A DNA stretch of 64,000 bases from an uncultured Candidatus Saccharibacteria bacterium (GCA_938039975.1 CALHTM010000013.1:17044-81043), one strand, 5' to 3'; shown: positions 1-7,018, counted from the first letter of the stretch. Numbers and translations are program-made. Notes: a model not told the origin generated them from the sequence alone.

Positions 1-454
1 GAGTGACAGGCGCTACGTCGGCGAGTAGCTTGACCGTAATCGCTCGCCCCTGTTTATTCGTCACACTACCCTGCTGTAAAATCACCGAACGCGAATCAAC
101 CGTTTGCCCGTCAGCAATTTTTACTACGCTAGCGTCAACCGATTTACCGCTATCGGTCACGATGTTGATAGATTGAAAACCCTGAAAATACTGGTCGCGC
201 CCGTCAATTGTCAGCGTGATGTTAACATTTTTCATCTGAGCGAACTCTTGACTGATCTGGCGCATTTCCTCGGTGGATTTGCCCCGCAGCTTGGTCGTCA
301 GCGCCGTGAGATTATCCGCCGCCTCGCGCTCTTTTTGCTGTAGATAAAATTGTGGCATCAAGGTGTAGACAAACGCATGCACCAGGATGATTAACGCCGC
401 AAATAGGCCGATTGATACCAAAAATGTTTTGGGAAATAATTTAAGCCGCTTCAT
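1..454 (-). CDS. sensor histidine kinase, N-terminal part (cut by window edge)
   Basis: About 151 residues are visible, starting at an ATG at 454. Residues 7-32 form one hydrophobic segment (FLVSIGLFAALIILVHAFVY), followed by a charged extracytoplasmic region typical of a membrane sensor input domain. The HisKA and ATPase domains lie beyond position 1, so kinase identity rests on context: the start overlaps the end of the OmpR-type regulator by 14 bases, the usual regulator-then-kinase order with translational coupling. It would sense an envelope signal and phosphorylate that regulator. Another membrane-anchored signalling protein remains possible. Confidence 0.7.
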   Translation of the reverse strand, partial: MKRLKLFPKTFLVSIGLFAALIILVHAFVYTLMPQFYLQQKEREAADNLTALTTKLRGKSTEEMRQISQEFAQMKNVNITLTIDGRDQYFQGFQSINIVTDSGKSVDASVVKIADGQTVDSRSVILQQGSVTNKQGRAITVKLLADVAPVT

Positions 455-1109
455 AGCGATAGCCCACTCCCTTCACCGTGATGATGCAGTCGAGGTGCAA
501 TTTTTTGCGCAGGTTTTTGATGTAGACATCGATAACCCGGTCGAACGGTACCTCGTCATCAAGCCACAACTTATCAATGATAGCCTGCCGGCTCCAGACC
601 ATGTTTGGATTATCTACTAGCAGCTTGAGTAGCTGCACTTCCTTGGGCTTGAGGTGCGCGTCAGCATTATCATAAAACCCTTGATAGGCCATAAAATCCA
701 CCGAGGCCAGACCGCGCTGCCACAAGGTTTTTTTGACAGACTGCTGGCGGCGAAGCAAGGCCCTAATTCGCTTTTCTAAAATCACCAGCGAAAACGGCTT
801 ACTCATATAATCATCCGCCAGCTCGTCAAAACTAGCAACTTGCGTCGGCTCATCATGCAATGCCGTCAGCATCAGCACCGGCACGTCGCTGGTCTGGCGA
901 ATTTGGTGCAGTGTCTCGATGCCGCTCATACCTGGCAGCATAATATCGAGAATAATTACATCTGCCCCAGTAAATTTTTCCAGCGCCTCCTCGCCACTCA
1001 CCGCCGTTACCACCGTAAAACCGCGCTGGCGGAGGAACTGCTCAGTGCCAGTGCGCACGGCGGGTTCGTCTTCAACTAGAAGGATTCGTGATTTTATTGC
1101 GTTACCCAT
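441..1109 (-). CDS. OmpR/PhoB-family response regulator
   Basis: DNA-binding response regulator of 222 residues. The receiver domain (about residues 6-118) has the acidic pocket LLVEDE, the phospho-acceptor in VIILDIMLPGMSG, the switch Thr in MLTA and the Lys in YMSKPF. The C-terminal half is a winged helix (LKPKEVQLLKLL, then VIDVYIKNLRKKL and VKGVGYRYE). I chose the ATG at 1109 because the receiver begins right after it; an AGGAGG lies about 22 bases upstream, further than usual, and the frame is open to a TTG at 1202. The kinase gene overlaps its 3' end. Targets cannot be read from the sequence. Confidence 0.93.
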   Translation of the reverse strand: MGNAIKSRILLVEDEPAVRTGTEQFLRQRGFTVVTAVSGEEALEKFTGADVIILDIMLPGMSGIETLHQIRQTSDVPVLMLTALHDEPTQVASFDELADDYMSKPFSLVILEKRIRALLRRQQSVKKTLWQRGLASVDFMAYQGFYDNADAHLKPKEVQLLKLLVDNPNMVWSRQAIIDKLWLDDEVPFDRVIDVYIKNLRKKLHLDCIITVKGVGYRYEAA

Positions 1110-1231
1110 TTCGGTTAATCTTGGATACTGTCCTCCTATGTTTTGAATTGGCTTGCGCTCGATATTCGGACAACAGTACTTGGTAATTCTGTGGTTAGTC
1201 AAGCTGCCAACGCGATAATTAGTTAATTACA

Positions 1232-1259
1232 ATTATACCTTACCAAAGTAATTTGTCTA
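1232..1259 (-). promoter_or_regulatory. sigma70-type promoter of the two-component operon
   Basis: Minus-strand -35 TAGACA (1254-1259), 16-base spacer, and -10 TATAAT (1232-1237). Transcription would begin near 1226 and give a leader of about 115 bases before the ATG at 1109. Nothing else is evident between here and the promoter at 1379. Confidence 0.6.
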
Positions 1260-1378
1260 CTTAAGTCTGGTCTAACGCCCCGTGACATAACTAGAGAAAA
1301 GATTTGAGCGTAAGCTGACATCTTCACTTAAGCGTCTATTAAACTCACTGCACAATAGGATCAGCCGAGACAAGATTA

Positions 1379-1407
1379 TTGACTTATTTTAGCCACTCTG
1401 CTACCAT
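1379..1407 (+). promoter_or_regulatory. promoter of the left T-box unit
   Basis: TTGACT (1379-1384), 17-base spacer, then TACCAT (1402-1407) preceded by TG, an extended -10 arrangement. It lies just outside the 234-bp inverted repeat, so the two T-box copies have different promoters; this one is weaker by consensus than its counterpart at 5240-5268. Confidence 0.5.
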
Positions 1408-1419
1408 TCATAATGTACT

Positions 1420-1620
1420 ATAAAGCGTCCGAGTTCCAGTCACGCCGGAACGAGCTGGGTGTCAAAATACACCACGGGAGTGAAGCCGTAAAGTCACACA
1501 ACCGAAATCGCGATCCATCGTAGAGCCGGTACTGAGCGCTATAATTCAGCAATGAACTATAGAACAAGGATGGGACCGCGGGAGGTCTCTTTTTTTGATC
1601 TCTCGTTCCTTGGGTAAATA
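1420..1620 (+). promoter_or_regulatory. T-box riboswitch leader (tRNA-His type), upstream of the VanX-like gene
   Basis: The conserved T-box sequence TGGGACCGCG is at 1571-1580. The antiterminator folds as CAAGGA (1565-1570), bulge TGGGACC (1571-1577), and GCGGGAG (1578-1584) pairing with CTCTCGT and TCCTTG (1600-1612). The competing terminator is GGGACC / GGTCTC (1572-1577, 1584-1589) followed by seven T. A GNRA-looped hairpin (1539-1562) fits stem III. The UGGN position is G, which pairs a C discriminator, characteristic of bacterial tRNA-His (C73). Several CAC triplets (1441, 1470, 1473, 1495, 1497) lie in the presumed stem I region, but I cannot fold it well enough to name the specifier codon. 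Uncharged tRNA should allow read-through. Confidence 0.9.
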
Positions 1621-1653
1621 ATATAAATTTATTGTGCCTGAGGAGGTTTTATC
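1420..1653 (+). repeat. 234-bp perfect inverted repeat, left copy
   Basis: Every base of 1420-1653 matches the reverse complement of 4999-5232, checked line by line. The repeat spans the whole T-box leader and ends seven bases after the AGGAGG ribosome binding site, so it stops just before each start codon. Outside the repeat, on both sides, the two sequences diverge at once. No transposase or target-site duplication is visible. The 3.8 kb between could invert by recombination without separating the genes from their leaders, although the promoters would be exchanged. Confidence 0.98.
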
Positions 1654-1658
1654 ATACT

Positions 1659-2369
1659 ATGAATACAATAAAACAAATTCAAGAAAATCCTAATTATATT
1701 AATCGGCATATTTTAACCTATGACGAAATGGCAAGCGCTAAGCCCGGCAATAGTCAGGAACCATTGGTTAACGTACGCAAATACGATTCGTCGATTATAG
1801 CCGAACACGAGCAATCGGATATGCAAGTTTATACTGGTGAGTCTATTTTGGTGCGCGATACATTAGCTAGAAAGCTCGCTACGGTTAATAAGCAGCTGAA
1901 GGCAGGTGACAATTTGCGACTACGCGTTGTTTATGGCTTTCGCCACCCAAAAGTACAAGAAAAGTACTTTCGCGAACGCAAAGCGGCCTTGCAACGAGAT
2001 AATCCCGAGATGCCGGAATACAAACTAATTCGTCTAGTCCATGATTTTATTGCCGTACCCGATGTGGCTGGACACCCAATGGGAGCGGCAGTTGACTTAA
2101 CCATTGTCGATAGAGGTAATAACCCTGTCGACATGGGCAACAAGATATCCGACTATTCTAACCCAGATATTATTAAAACTTTTGCGAAAGTGACCCCAGA
2201 ACAAGCCTCGTATAGAAAGGTATTACATGACGCTATGATAGCACAAGGCTTCGCGCCGTTCTACGGCGAGTGGTGGCATTTCTCATATGGTGACCGTGAG
2301 TGGGCGGCATTTTACGGAAAAAAAGCGGCAATTTATGGTACTATAAATGTATTTCAATGCATTGAGTAA
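1659..2369 (+). CDS. VanX-like D-alanyl-D-alanine dipeptidase (peptidase family M15D)
   Basis: 236 residues, starting at the ATG 12 bases after AGGAGG; the frame is open upstream only from a TTG inside the leader. The M15 zinc-site motifs are present: GHPMGAAVDLTIVD (His and Asp ligands) and GEWWHFSYGD (catalytic Glu, His ligand). An Arg in YGFRHP matches the substrate-binding SGYR/YGFR element. No signal peptide is seen, so it probably acts in the cytoplasm. VanX enzymes cleave D,D-dipeptides. Being placed under a histidine-type T-box is unusual for cell-wall or resistance roles and suggests peptide scavenging or release of a histidine-related dipeptide; that substrate is inference. Confidence 0.87.
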   Translation: MNTIKQIQENPNYINRHILTYDEMASAKPGNSQEPLVNVRKYDSSIIAEHEQSDMQVYTGESILVRDTLARKLATVNKQLKAGDNLRLRVVYGFRHPKVQEKYFRERKAALQRDNPEMPEYKLIRLVHDFIAVPDVAGHPMGAAVDLTIVDRGNNPVDMGNKISDYSNPDIIKTFAKVTPEQASYRKVLHDAMIAQGFAPFYGEWWHFSYGDREWAAFYGKKAAIYGTINVFQCIE

Positions 2370-2372
2370 TGG

Positions 2373-2411
2373 AGCGGCATAGCTACCTCTTTCAAGATCG
2401 CTATGCCGCCC
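2373..2411. terminator. hairpin between convergent units
   Basis: GCGGCATAG at 2373-2381 pairs with CTATGCCGC at 2403-2411, a strong stem between the convergent vanX-like and acetyltransferase genes. There is no T tract on either side, so it may be a 3'-end stabiliser or a weak bidirectional terminator. Confidence 0.4.
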
Positions 2412-2513
2412 CGTGGTGGTTGGTCAGGAGGCGGAGAGAGCTTTAAGGTTCTGTAGCGCGAAACTGCAGTTGCCATAAAGCCAAATTCGCCGGGTACTCT
2501 GGGAGTGGTTTTC

Positions 2514-2997
2514 TTACGTCTGAGCCGACACGTCTTGGACCTCAGAAATCTCAGTAGACCCCATCCTCAAGAACATATGTCTTGAGTTGGATCCTTTGGC
2601 CGCCGTCCTCATGACGTAGTATGCGCCTCCGAGGCGATTCGCTTCAGAGAGGCATCGCTCAGTCACGGCGTAGGCAATTTTTCGGCCACGATGACTCAAA
2701 GCCACGCCCAACTCTGAGATATACCACATCTGATCGCTATCTGCGAGAATTTCTTGCGAGCCTTGTAGAAATTCTCTGACATCGTCAGGGGCATCATCTA
2801 CGGGAAGTGCACAGCAAAAACCCACAACGGAATCATCGTTCTTTGCGAGGACGATGATTCCTCTTTCCAAGTGAGGATCCCAAATTTCTTCGCGTATCCT
2901 ACACTTCAAAATAAGGAGGTCCGCCAAAAGCCTCCTGATACAGAGATGTGAACCCAGCCACATCAGCTGTGTCTCTAGCGATAGTATACTCAATCAT
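2514..2997 (-). pseudogene. GNAT-family N-acetyltransferase, single-base frameshift
   Basis: The last gene of the T-box operon. From the ATG at 2997, which overlaps the racemase stop (ATGATTGA), frame one reads MIEYTIARDTADVAGFTSLY and on to GGPPYFEV, a normal GNAT N-terminus, then hits TAG at 2899-2901. The downstream frame continues the same fold: IREEIWDPHLERGIIVLAKN, then the acetyl-CoA-binding segment ISELGVALSHRGRKIA. Skipping one base at GTG-TAG-G joins the two. Either the gene is recently broken, the assembly carries an indel, or a +1 shift is programmed. A TTG at 2993 would give an intact 159-residue ORF, but with an unconvincing N-terminus. The acyl acceptor is unknown; an amino acid or histidine derivative is plausible from context. 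Confidence 0.75.
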
Positions 2998-3754
2998 GAA
3001 TGACCTCCATATCACTCTCGAGAGTCACAAAATCACCGTCAACTTCGGCCCGGATAATCTTACCGGTTGGCTGAATGATGTCTGAGACGCCAGTTACAGC
3101 ACACGCCGCAATCGTACCAGAGCCACACGATGATTCATAGAAAAAGGTATCGATACTCCTCACCCATACTACAGGATAAATCGCAACAGAATCGTCCTTC
3201 CTTTCAATCCAGACCACCCCAACGGCGTCTCGCTCGCGAAGACTTAGTTCTTCTGTCAGGTGATGGTGCGTCTCCCGGTAGATTTCTGCTTGAGCTGGGA
3301 ATCTACTCTCTACCACAACATGGACGATGCCACCAAGATCGACGATGTTTATCGTCTGTTCATGGCCTTCGACAGGGTAAACCCCGACAGACATACCCGG
3401 AAACCTGCATCGGACATAGTACTCGTTATCCGACCGCCTATCGACAGTCGCGCTAACGAGACCTTTGAAGCCAGATACTGTAAATTCTACGTTATCAGCG
3501 CCTCGCAGTTTCGAGAACAGCACAGCAGCCGCCCGCGATGCATTACCGCAGAACTCTCCGCCAGCCATTTCAAAATGGCTTTGCGACGACACGAGAAAAC
3601 CGGCCTGTTCAGCACCAAGTCTCTCTGTGTTCTCTCCTAGTATCCGTCCTCGACTAACATACTCTGTACGGGTAAGCGGACTAGTAATGACTTCAATTGC
3701 CGTTCCGTTACCGTTCGCAGCAGCGATGACAGCCGTGGTTGTTGAGTCCAACAT
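2990..3754 (-). CDS. DapF-fold amino acid racemase/epimerase, resembling histidine racemase
   Basis: 254 residues from the ATG at 3754, which follows an AAGGAGAG site. The two-cysteine PLP-independent racemase signature is present: Cys69 in GGEFCGNASR and Cys210 in SSCGSGTIAA. True DapF has CGNGxR at the first site; here it is CGNASR, as I recall for the histidine racemase CntK of staphylopine synthesis. Length and cysteine spacing fit that family. Position in a tRNA-His T-box operon right after hisE supports histidine as substrate; diaminopimelate is less likely. No CntL or CntM partner is present in the window. Downstream, its stop overlaps the acetyltransferase start. Confidence 0.8.
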   Translation of the reverse strand: MLDSTTTAVIAAANGNGTAIEVITSPLTRTEYVSRGRILGENTERLGAEQAGFLVSSQSHFEMAGGEFCGNASRAAAVLFSKLRGADNVEFTVSGFKGLVSATVDRRSDNEYYVRCRFPGMSVGVYPVEGHEQTINIVDLGGIVHVVVESRFPAQAEIYRETHHHLTEELSLRERDAVGVVWIERKDDSVAIYPVVWVRSIDTFFYESSCGSGTIAACAVTGVSDIIQPTGKIIRAEVDGDFVTLESDMEVIHD

Positions 3755-3789
3755 TATTCTCTCCTTAATTTTGAATGTGCTGTCCAACC

Positions 3790-4107
3790 TTACGGCGATA
3801 TTATCACACTCTCGTTATATATCATTTGTGACTTATCGTGACGTTCTTGAAGGCACCGCTCTATATCGGTAATCTTAATATCTTTTGCAACCAACAAAAC
3901 TAGGAGGTGATAAACCAAATCTGCGACCTCGCCAATAAATTTATCGTTTTCATTATTCTTTGCAGCGATCACAACCTCAACTGATTCTTCGCCAACTTTT
4001 TGGATAATTCTATCTAAACCTCTGTCGAATAATTGTCTTGTGTAGGATGTGCTTTCATCGTTATTGCGTCTGCTCTCTATGATTTCGTATAACTCTCTAA
4101 TTGTCAT
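3790..4107 (-). CDS. hisE: phosphoribosyl-ATP pyrophosphatase
   Basis: 105 residues, second enzyme of histidine synthesis: it hydrolyses phosphoribosyl-ATP to phosphoribosyl-AMP and diphosphate. The family core is clear: KVGEESVEVVIAAKN followed by EVADLVYHLLVLL, the all-alpha NTP pyrophosphohydrolase metal-binding helices. AGGAGG lies 4 bases before the ATG. It stands alone, not fused to HisI, and no hisI is nearby, so the product phosphoribosyl-AMP has no visible next enzyme in this window. Confidence 0.93.
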   Translation of the reverse strand: MTIRELYEIIESRRNNDESTSYTRQLFDRGLDRIIQKVGEESVEVVIAAKNNENDKFIGEVADLVYHLLVLLVAKDIKITDIERCLQERHDKSQMIYNESVIISP

Positions 4108-4116
4108 ACATCCTCC

Positions 4117-4998
4117 TTATGCTATGATTTTTTCAATCGGCGACACGAGAATCCCGCGCGCGCCAAGATTTTTCAATTTGTTAGCTACCTTCCAAAACTC
4201 ATCTTCATCCATGACGGCGTGTACAGCTAGCCAACCAGGCTTCGTTAATTCCACTACAGTTGGAGCATCAAGTCCAGGGGCGATATTTTTAATTTTATCG
4301 ATATTTTCTTTGGGCGTGTTCATCATAATATATTTCAAATTCTTTGCAGCAAGCGCCGACTCAAGACGTACTAGCATCTGAGCAATTAGATCTTCCTTGT
4401 CTTTTGAAAGCTTCTTTTCGTTTCTAACAAGAACAGCTTCGGTTTCTAGAATTGTTTCTATCGGGCGTAGGTCATTTAATAAAAGAGTGCTACCGCTAGC
4501 CATTATGTCAACAATCGCATCTGCCACTCCAAGCGCAGGTGCAATTTCAACCGATCCAGCAATCACAGTAGTTTCAATGTCAATACCGCGTTTCGCAAAA
4601 TATTTTCTGGTTGTATTTGGGAAAGTCGTAGCAATTATTTTTCCTTGCAAATCTTTAATCGTAGTAATATTTGATTCTTTAGGAACAGCGGCAACAAGCT
4701 TACAATAGCCGAATCCCGGACACAGAACTTCACGCGTAGCAGTAACTCCAGTTTCACGTAAAACGTTTTGGCCAACAATGCCAATATCTACAACACCGCG
4801 CTCTATATAGCCAGGTATGTCATCGTCGCGGCAAAACAAGATTTCAACTGGGTAATTGCGGCATGCGGCAAAAAGTCTACGGCCATACGCCTCGAACTCA
4901 AGGCTCATCATCCTTAGCGTTCTCAGAGAATCTTCGGTAAGTCGCCCATCTTTTTGGATAGCAATTTTTAAGTTTTCTTTGTTTAATTTCTTATCCAC
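4117..4998 (-). CDS. hisG: ATP phosphoribosyltransferase, long form
   Basis: 293 residues. Catalyses the first committed step of histidine synthesis, ATP + PRPP to phosphoribosyl-ATP. The N-terminal part has AIQKDGRLTEDSL and the periplasmic-binding-like fold (DIGIVGQNVL, FPNTTRKYF); the PRPP loop is IVDIMASGSTLL. About 75 C-terminal residues after position 215 match the ACT-like regulatory domain of long-form HisG, so it should be histidine-inhibited and not need HisZ. The start is GTG at 4998, directly after the repeat-encoded AGGAGG. It is the first gene of the right-hand T-box operon, followed 9 bases later by hisE. Confidence 0.95.
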   Translation of the reverse strand: MDKKLNKENLKIAIQKDGRLTEDSLRTLRMMSLEFEAYGRRLFAACRNYPVEILFCRDDDIPGYIERGVVDIGIVGQNVLRETGVTATREVLCPGFGYCKLVAAVPKESNITTIKDLQGKIIATTFPNTTRKYFAKRGIDIETTVIAGSVEIAPALGVADAIVDIMASGSTLLLNDLRPIETILETEAVLVRNEKKLSKDKEDLIAQMLVRLESALAAKNLKYIMMNTPKENIDKIKNIAPGLDAPTVVELTKPGWLAVHAVMDEDEFWKVANKLKNLGARGILVSPIEKIIA

Positions 4999-5232
4999 GA
5001 TAAAACCTCCTCAGGCACAATAAATTTATATTATTTACCCAAGGAACGAGAGATCAAAAAAAGAGACCTCCCGCGGTCCCATCCTTGTTCTATAGTTCAT
5101 TGCTGAATTATAGCGCTCAGTACCGGCTCTACGATGGATCGCGATTTCGGTTGTGTGACTTTACGGCTTCACTCCCGTGGTGTATTTTGACACCCAGCTC
5201 GTTCCGGCGTGACTGGAACTCGGACGCTTTAT
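4999..5232 (-). repeat. 234-bp perfect inverted repeat, right copy
   Basis: Exact reverse complement of 1420-1653 with no mismatch found. Positions map as 6652 minus the left coordinate. It contains the T-box leader and ribosome binding site for hisG. Perfect identity over a non-coding leader implies a recent duplication or ongoing homogenisation by gene conversion or inversion. Confidence 0.98.
5032..5232 (-). promoter_or_regulatory. T-box riboswitch leader (tRNA-His type), upstream of hisG
   Basis: Same RNA as at 1420-1620. The acceptor-binding bulge TGGGACC is at 5075-5081, the antiterminator spans 5040-5087, and the terminator with T7 spans 5056-5080. Its position directly before hisG and hisE independently supports histidine specificity, in agreement with the UGGG motif that pairs the C73 discriminator of tRNA-His. 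Confidence 0.92.
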
Positions 5233-5239
5233 GTTTAGG

Positions 5240-5268
5240 ATTATACATAGCGCTTGCAGTTGGGTCAA
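5240..5268 (-). promoter_or_regulatory. strong promoter of the right T-box operon
   Basis: Minus strand TTGACC (5263-5268), 17-base spacer, TATAAT (5240-5245). The transcript would start about 7 bases later, almost exactly at the edge of the inverted repeat. It is nearer consensus than the left promoter at 1379-1407. Confidence 0.75.
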
Positions 5269-5296
5269 TGTTTTTGGGGCTTTTAGATTTCTTTTT

Positions 5297-6415
5297 TTAT
5301 TCGTCTGGCGTATCATTTTCGATACTTTTACTATCGACATGTTTGTCGTCTTCCGCTCTCAGAAATCTATATTGGATAGGGGGAATAGAGAGTATGTAGG
5401 GTGTCAATTTTGAAAGTGATTCACCTATATTTTTAATCGTCGGATAGGTTTTATTTAATATTTCGCCAAAATTTTTAAGATAACTTGGTGTACTAAAGTT
5501 TTTGATTACATTTGATGCTAAAGATTGCTGATATTCTGCTAATTGTCTAAGTGTTTCTGTATTGAAATATATCTTCTGTATACTTTGTAGACTATTTGCT
5601 ATTTGTTCACCAAGGATTTGTAGTTGGGCTTGCTGTTCTGGAGACAATGAAGACTTCGCTGGAAGCTTAATATCTTTTTCAATTTTCTTAGCTAGTTCTA
5701 TAGCATTTATTTTTTTCTTCTCTGTAAAATGATTATGATGAGCTGCGGCGTCTCTGTATTTTTTCAGCTCACTTAACTTTTTCTTTATATCCTCCCATGG
5801 TAAGCTATTCTGTAAAATTTCATCGGCGATCACGTCCCATACAAGAGTAATGCTACTTTTATTTGTAACTTGTTTCTTAAAATCATCAAAACTATTACTA
5901 TTTGATAGTAGATCCTTTATGTCGTTAGCAGTTAGCTGGCGAGATGACCATGAAAAATCATATCCTAGAATTTCTATTATCTCGCCTAGAGTTAAATAGG
6001 AAACCAGTGTATCTAAATTCTTTTTGAAAATTAAACTATTTTCAGTGTCCTTTGACTTACATTTGTCTAGATACTTTCCGTGCTGCAACAAAATATCATA
6101 ATACGTCTCAACTAAATCAGGTAGATATAGCAGCAATTTACGCAATTGAATCTCCACTTCATAGACAGCCCTGAAAACTTCTTCCGCCCGTTCGCGAGAA
6201 CTCGAATCACTCAGTATACCTATTTCAAGACTTTTGTGTATATTAGCATATATTTGAGGATCTATTTGCTCACTGCGTTTTATTGTTACAAGAAACAGCT
6301 TTTCGGACATAGCTTCAAATTTATCGGAAGAATCTTTTTTGATTCCTATTCTATCTAAAATATCCTGCGCTTCACCACTAGTTTGCGCCTTTACAACCAA
6401 GACTATTTGCTGCAT
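5297..6415 (-). CDS. HEPN-motif protein of unknown function
   Basis: 372 residues, lysine-rich and lower in GC than neighbours. Residues 216-230 read ELKKYRDAAAHHNHF; R221-x4-H226 fits the R-x4-6-H active-site motif of HEPN ribonuclease domains (toxins, Abi proteins, Swt1-like). The flanking helices are of the expected kind (LVWDVIADEI before, INAIELAKKIEKDI after). A C-terminal hydrophobic patch (YILSIPPI) is too short for a clear membrane span. TATAAT sits 6 bases before the ATG with no SD, so it is probably leaderless. RNase or toxin activity is inference from the motif alone; the similarity is not strong enough to name a family. Confidence 0.6.
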   Translation of the reverse strand: MQQIVLVVKAQTSGEAQDILDRIGIKKDSSDKFEAMSEKLFLVTIKRSEQIDPQIYANIHKSLEIGILSDSSSRERAEEVFRAVYEVEIQLRKLLLYLPDLVETYYDILLQHGKYLDKCKSKDTENSLIFKKNLDTLVSYLTLGEIIEILGYDFSWSSRQLTANDIKDLLSNSNSFDDFKKQVTNKSSITLVWDVIADEILQNSLPWEDIKKKLSELKKYRDAAAHHNHFTEKKKINAIELAKKIEKDIKLPAKSSLSPEQQAQLQILGEQIANSLQSIQKIYFNTETLRQLAEYQQSLASNVIKNFSTPSYLKNFGEILNKTYPTIKNIGESLSKLTPYILSIPPIQYRFLRAEDDKHVDSKSIENDTPDE

Positions 6416-6527
6416 ACATTCATTATAGCACCGAGGCGATTATTGTAGTATGGGGGGGTAATGCAGCGGTCCATTATATTAAATCTATATACAAAAAAAG
6501 ACTCCGAAGAGCATCGTAATCCCTTTA

Positions 6528-6602
6528 TGGTGACTCTACCGGGAATCGAACCCGGGTTGCCGGGATGAGAACCCGGTGTCCTAACCGCTAGACGATAGAG
6601 CC
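6528..6602 (-). tRNA. tRNA-Glu (CTC)
   Basis: Acceptor stem GGCTCTA / TAGAGTC, discriminator A and encoded CCA (6528-6530). The anticodon loop TTCTCAT gives anticodon CTC, and the T loop GGTTCGATTCC is canonical. It lies next to the atypical 1379-6415 region, so it could have been an integration site, though no duplicated tRNA end was found. Confidence 0.97.
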
Positions 6603-6640
6603 AAACTGTTGAATATTATAGCAGCAGAGCTGGGTGTTGT

Positions 6641-7018
6641 CTAGCTGTCGAGCTGCTGAATGATTTCGATTAGGCGGCGCGGCGTGATTTCAGCCTTAAT
6701 CAGGTAGGCGTCGGCATCGTTTTCTAAAGCGGCGCGGCTTTTCTCGTCTTGATCGAAATTTGTCATGACGACGATACGCGACTTCTCGGCGCTGTTTTCT
6801 TCGAATTTGCGGATAGCGGTCATGATTTCGGTACCGCGCATCTCTGGCAGCATGATGTCGAGCAAAATTAAATCGTAATGCTGATTGGTGGCCATAACCA
6901 AACCATCGTGGCCGTCCACCGCCCACTCGACGTTGTAGCCAGCCATTTTGAGGCTGCGAACGTACATCTCGCCGATGAAACGGTCGTCTTCGATGACTAA
7001 GATTGTGGAAATTGCCAT
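6641..7018 (-). CDS. single-domain response regulator (CheY-like)
   Basis: 125 residues, receiver domain only: VIEDDRF acidic pair, phospho-Asp in LILLDIMLPEMRG, Thr in VVMTNF and Lys in YLIKAE. There is no output domain. The start ATG at 7018 follows the kinase gene by 13 bases, so both are probably made from one transcript and the kinase is the likely partner. It may act by protein contact or in a phosphorelay. Confidence 0.92.
   Translation of the reverse strand: MAISTILVIEDDRFIGEMYVRSLKMAGYNVEWAVDGHDGLVMATNQHYDLILLDIMLPEMRGTEIMTAIRKFEENSAEKSRIVVMTNFDQDEKSRAALENDADAYLIKAEITPRRLIEIIQQLDS

Noticed and set aside
2990..3754. Plain diaminopimelate epimerase (dapF)
   Set aside because: The first active-site motif is CGNASR, not CGNGxR, no lysine/DAP genes are adjacent, and the operon is controlled by a tRNA-His-type T-box; DapF activity cannot be fully excluded.
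3130..3872. Plus-strand open frames of 108-135 codons opposite the racemase and hisE genes
   Set aside because: They lie antisense to genes with clear family motifs, have no SD or promoter and show no recognisable domain.
1420..5232. Inverted repeats as the ends of an insertion sequence or transposon
   Set aside because: The repeats are regulatory leaders ending right before start codons; there is no transposase or recombinase between them and no target-site duplication outside.
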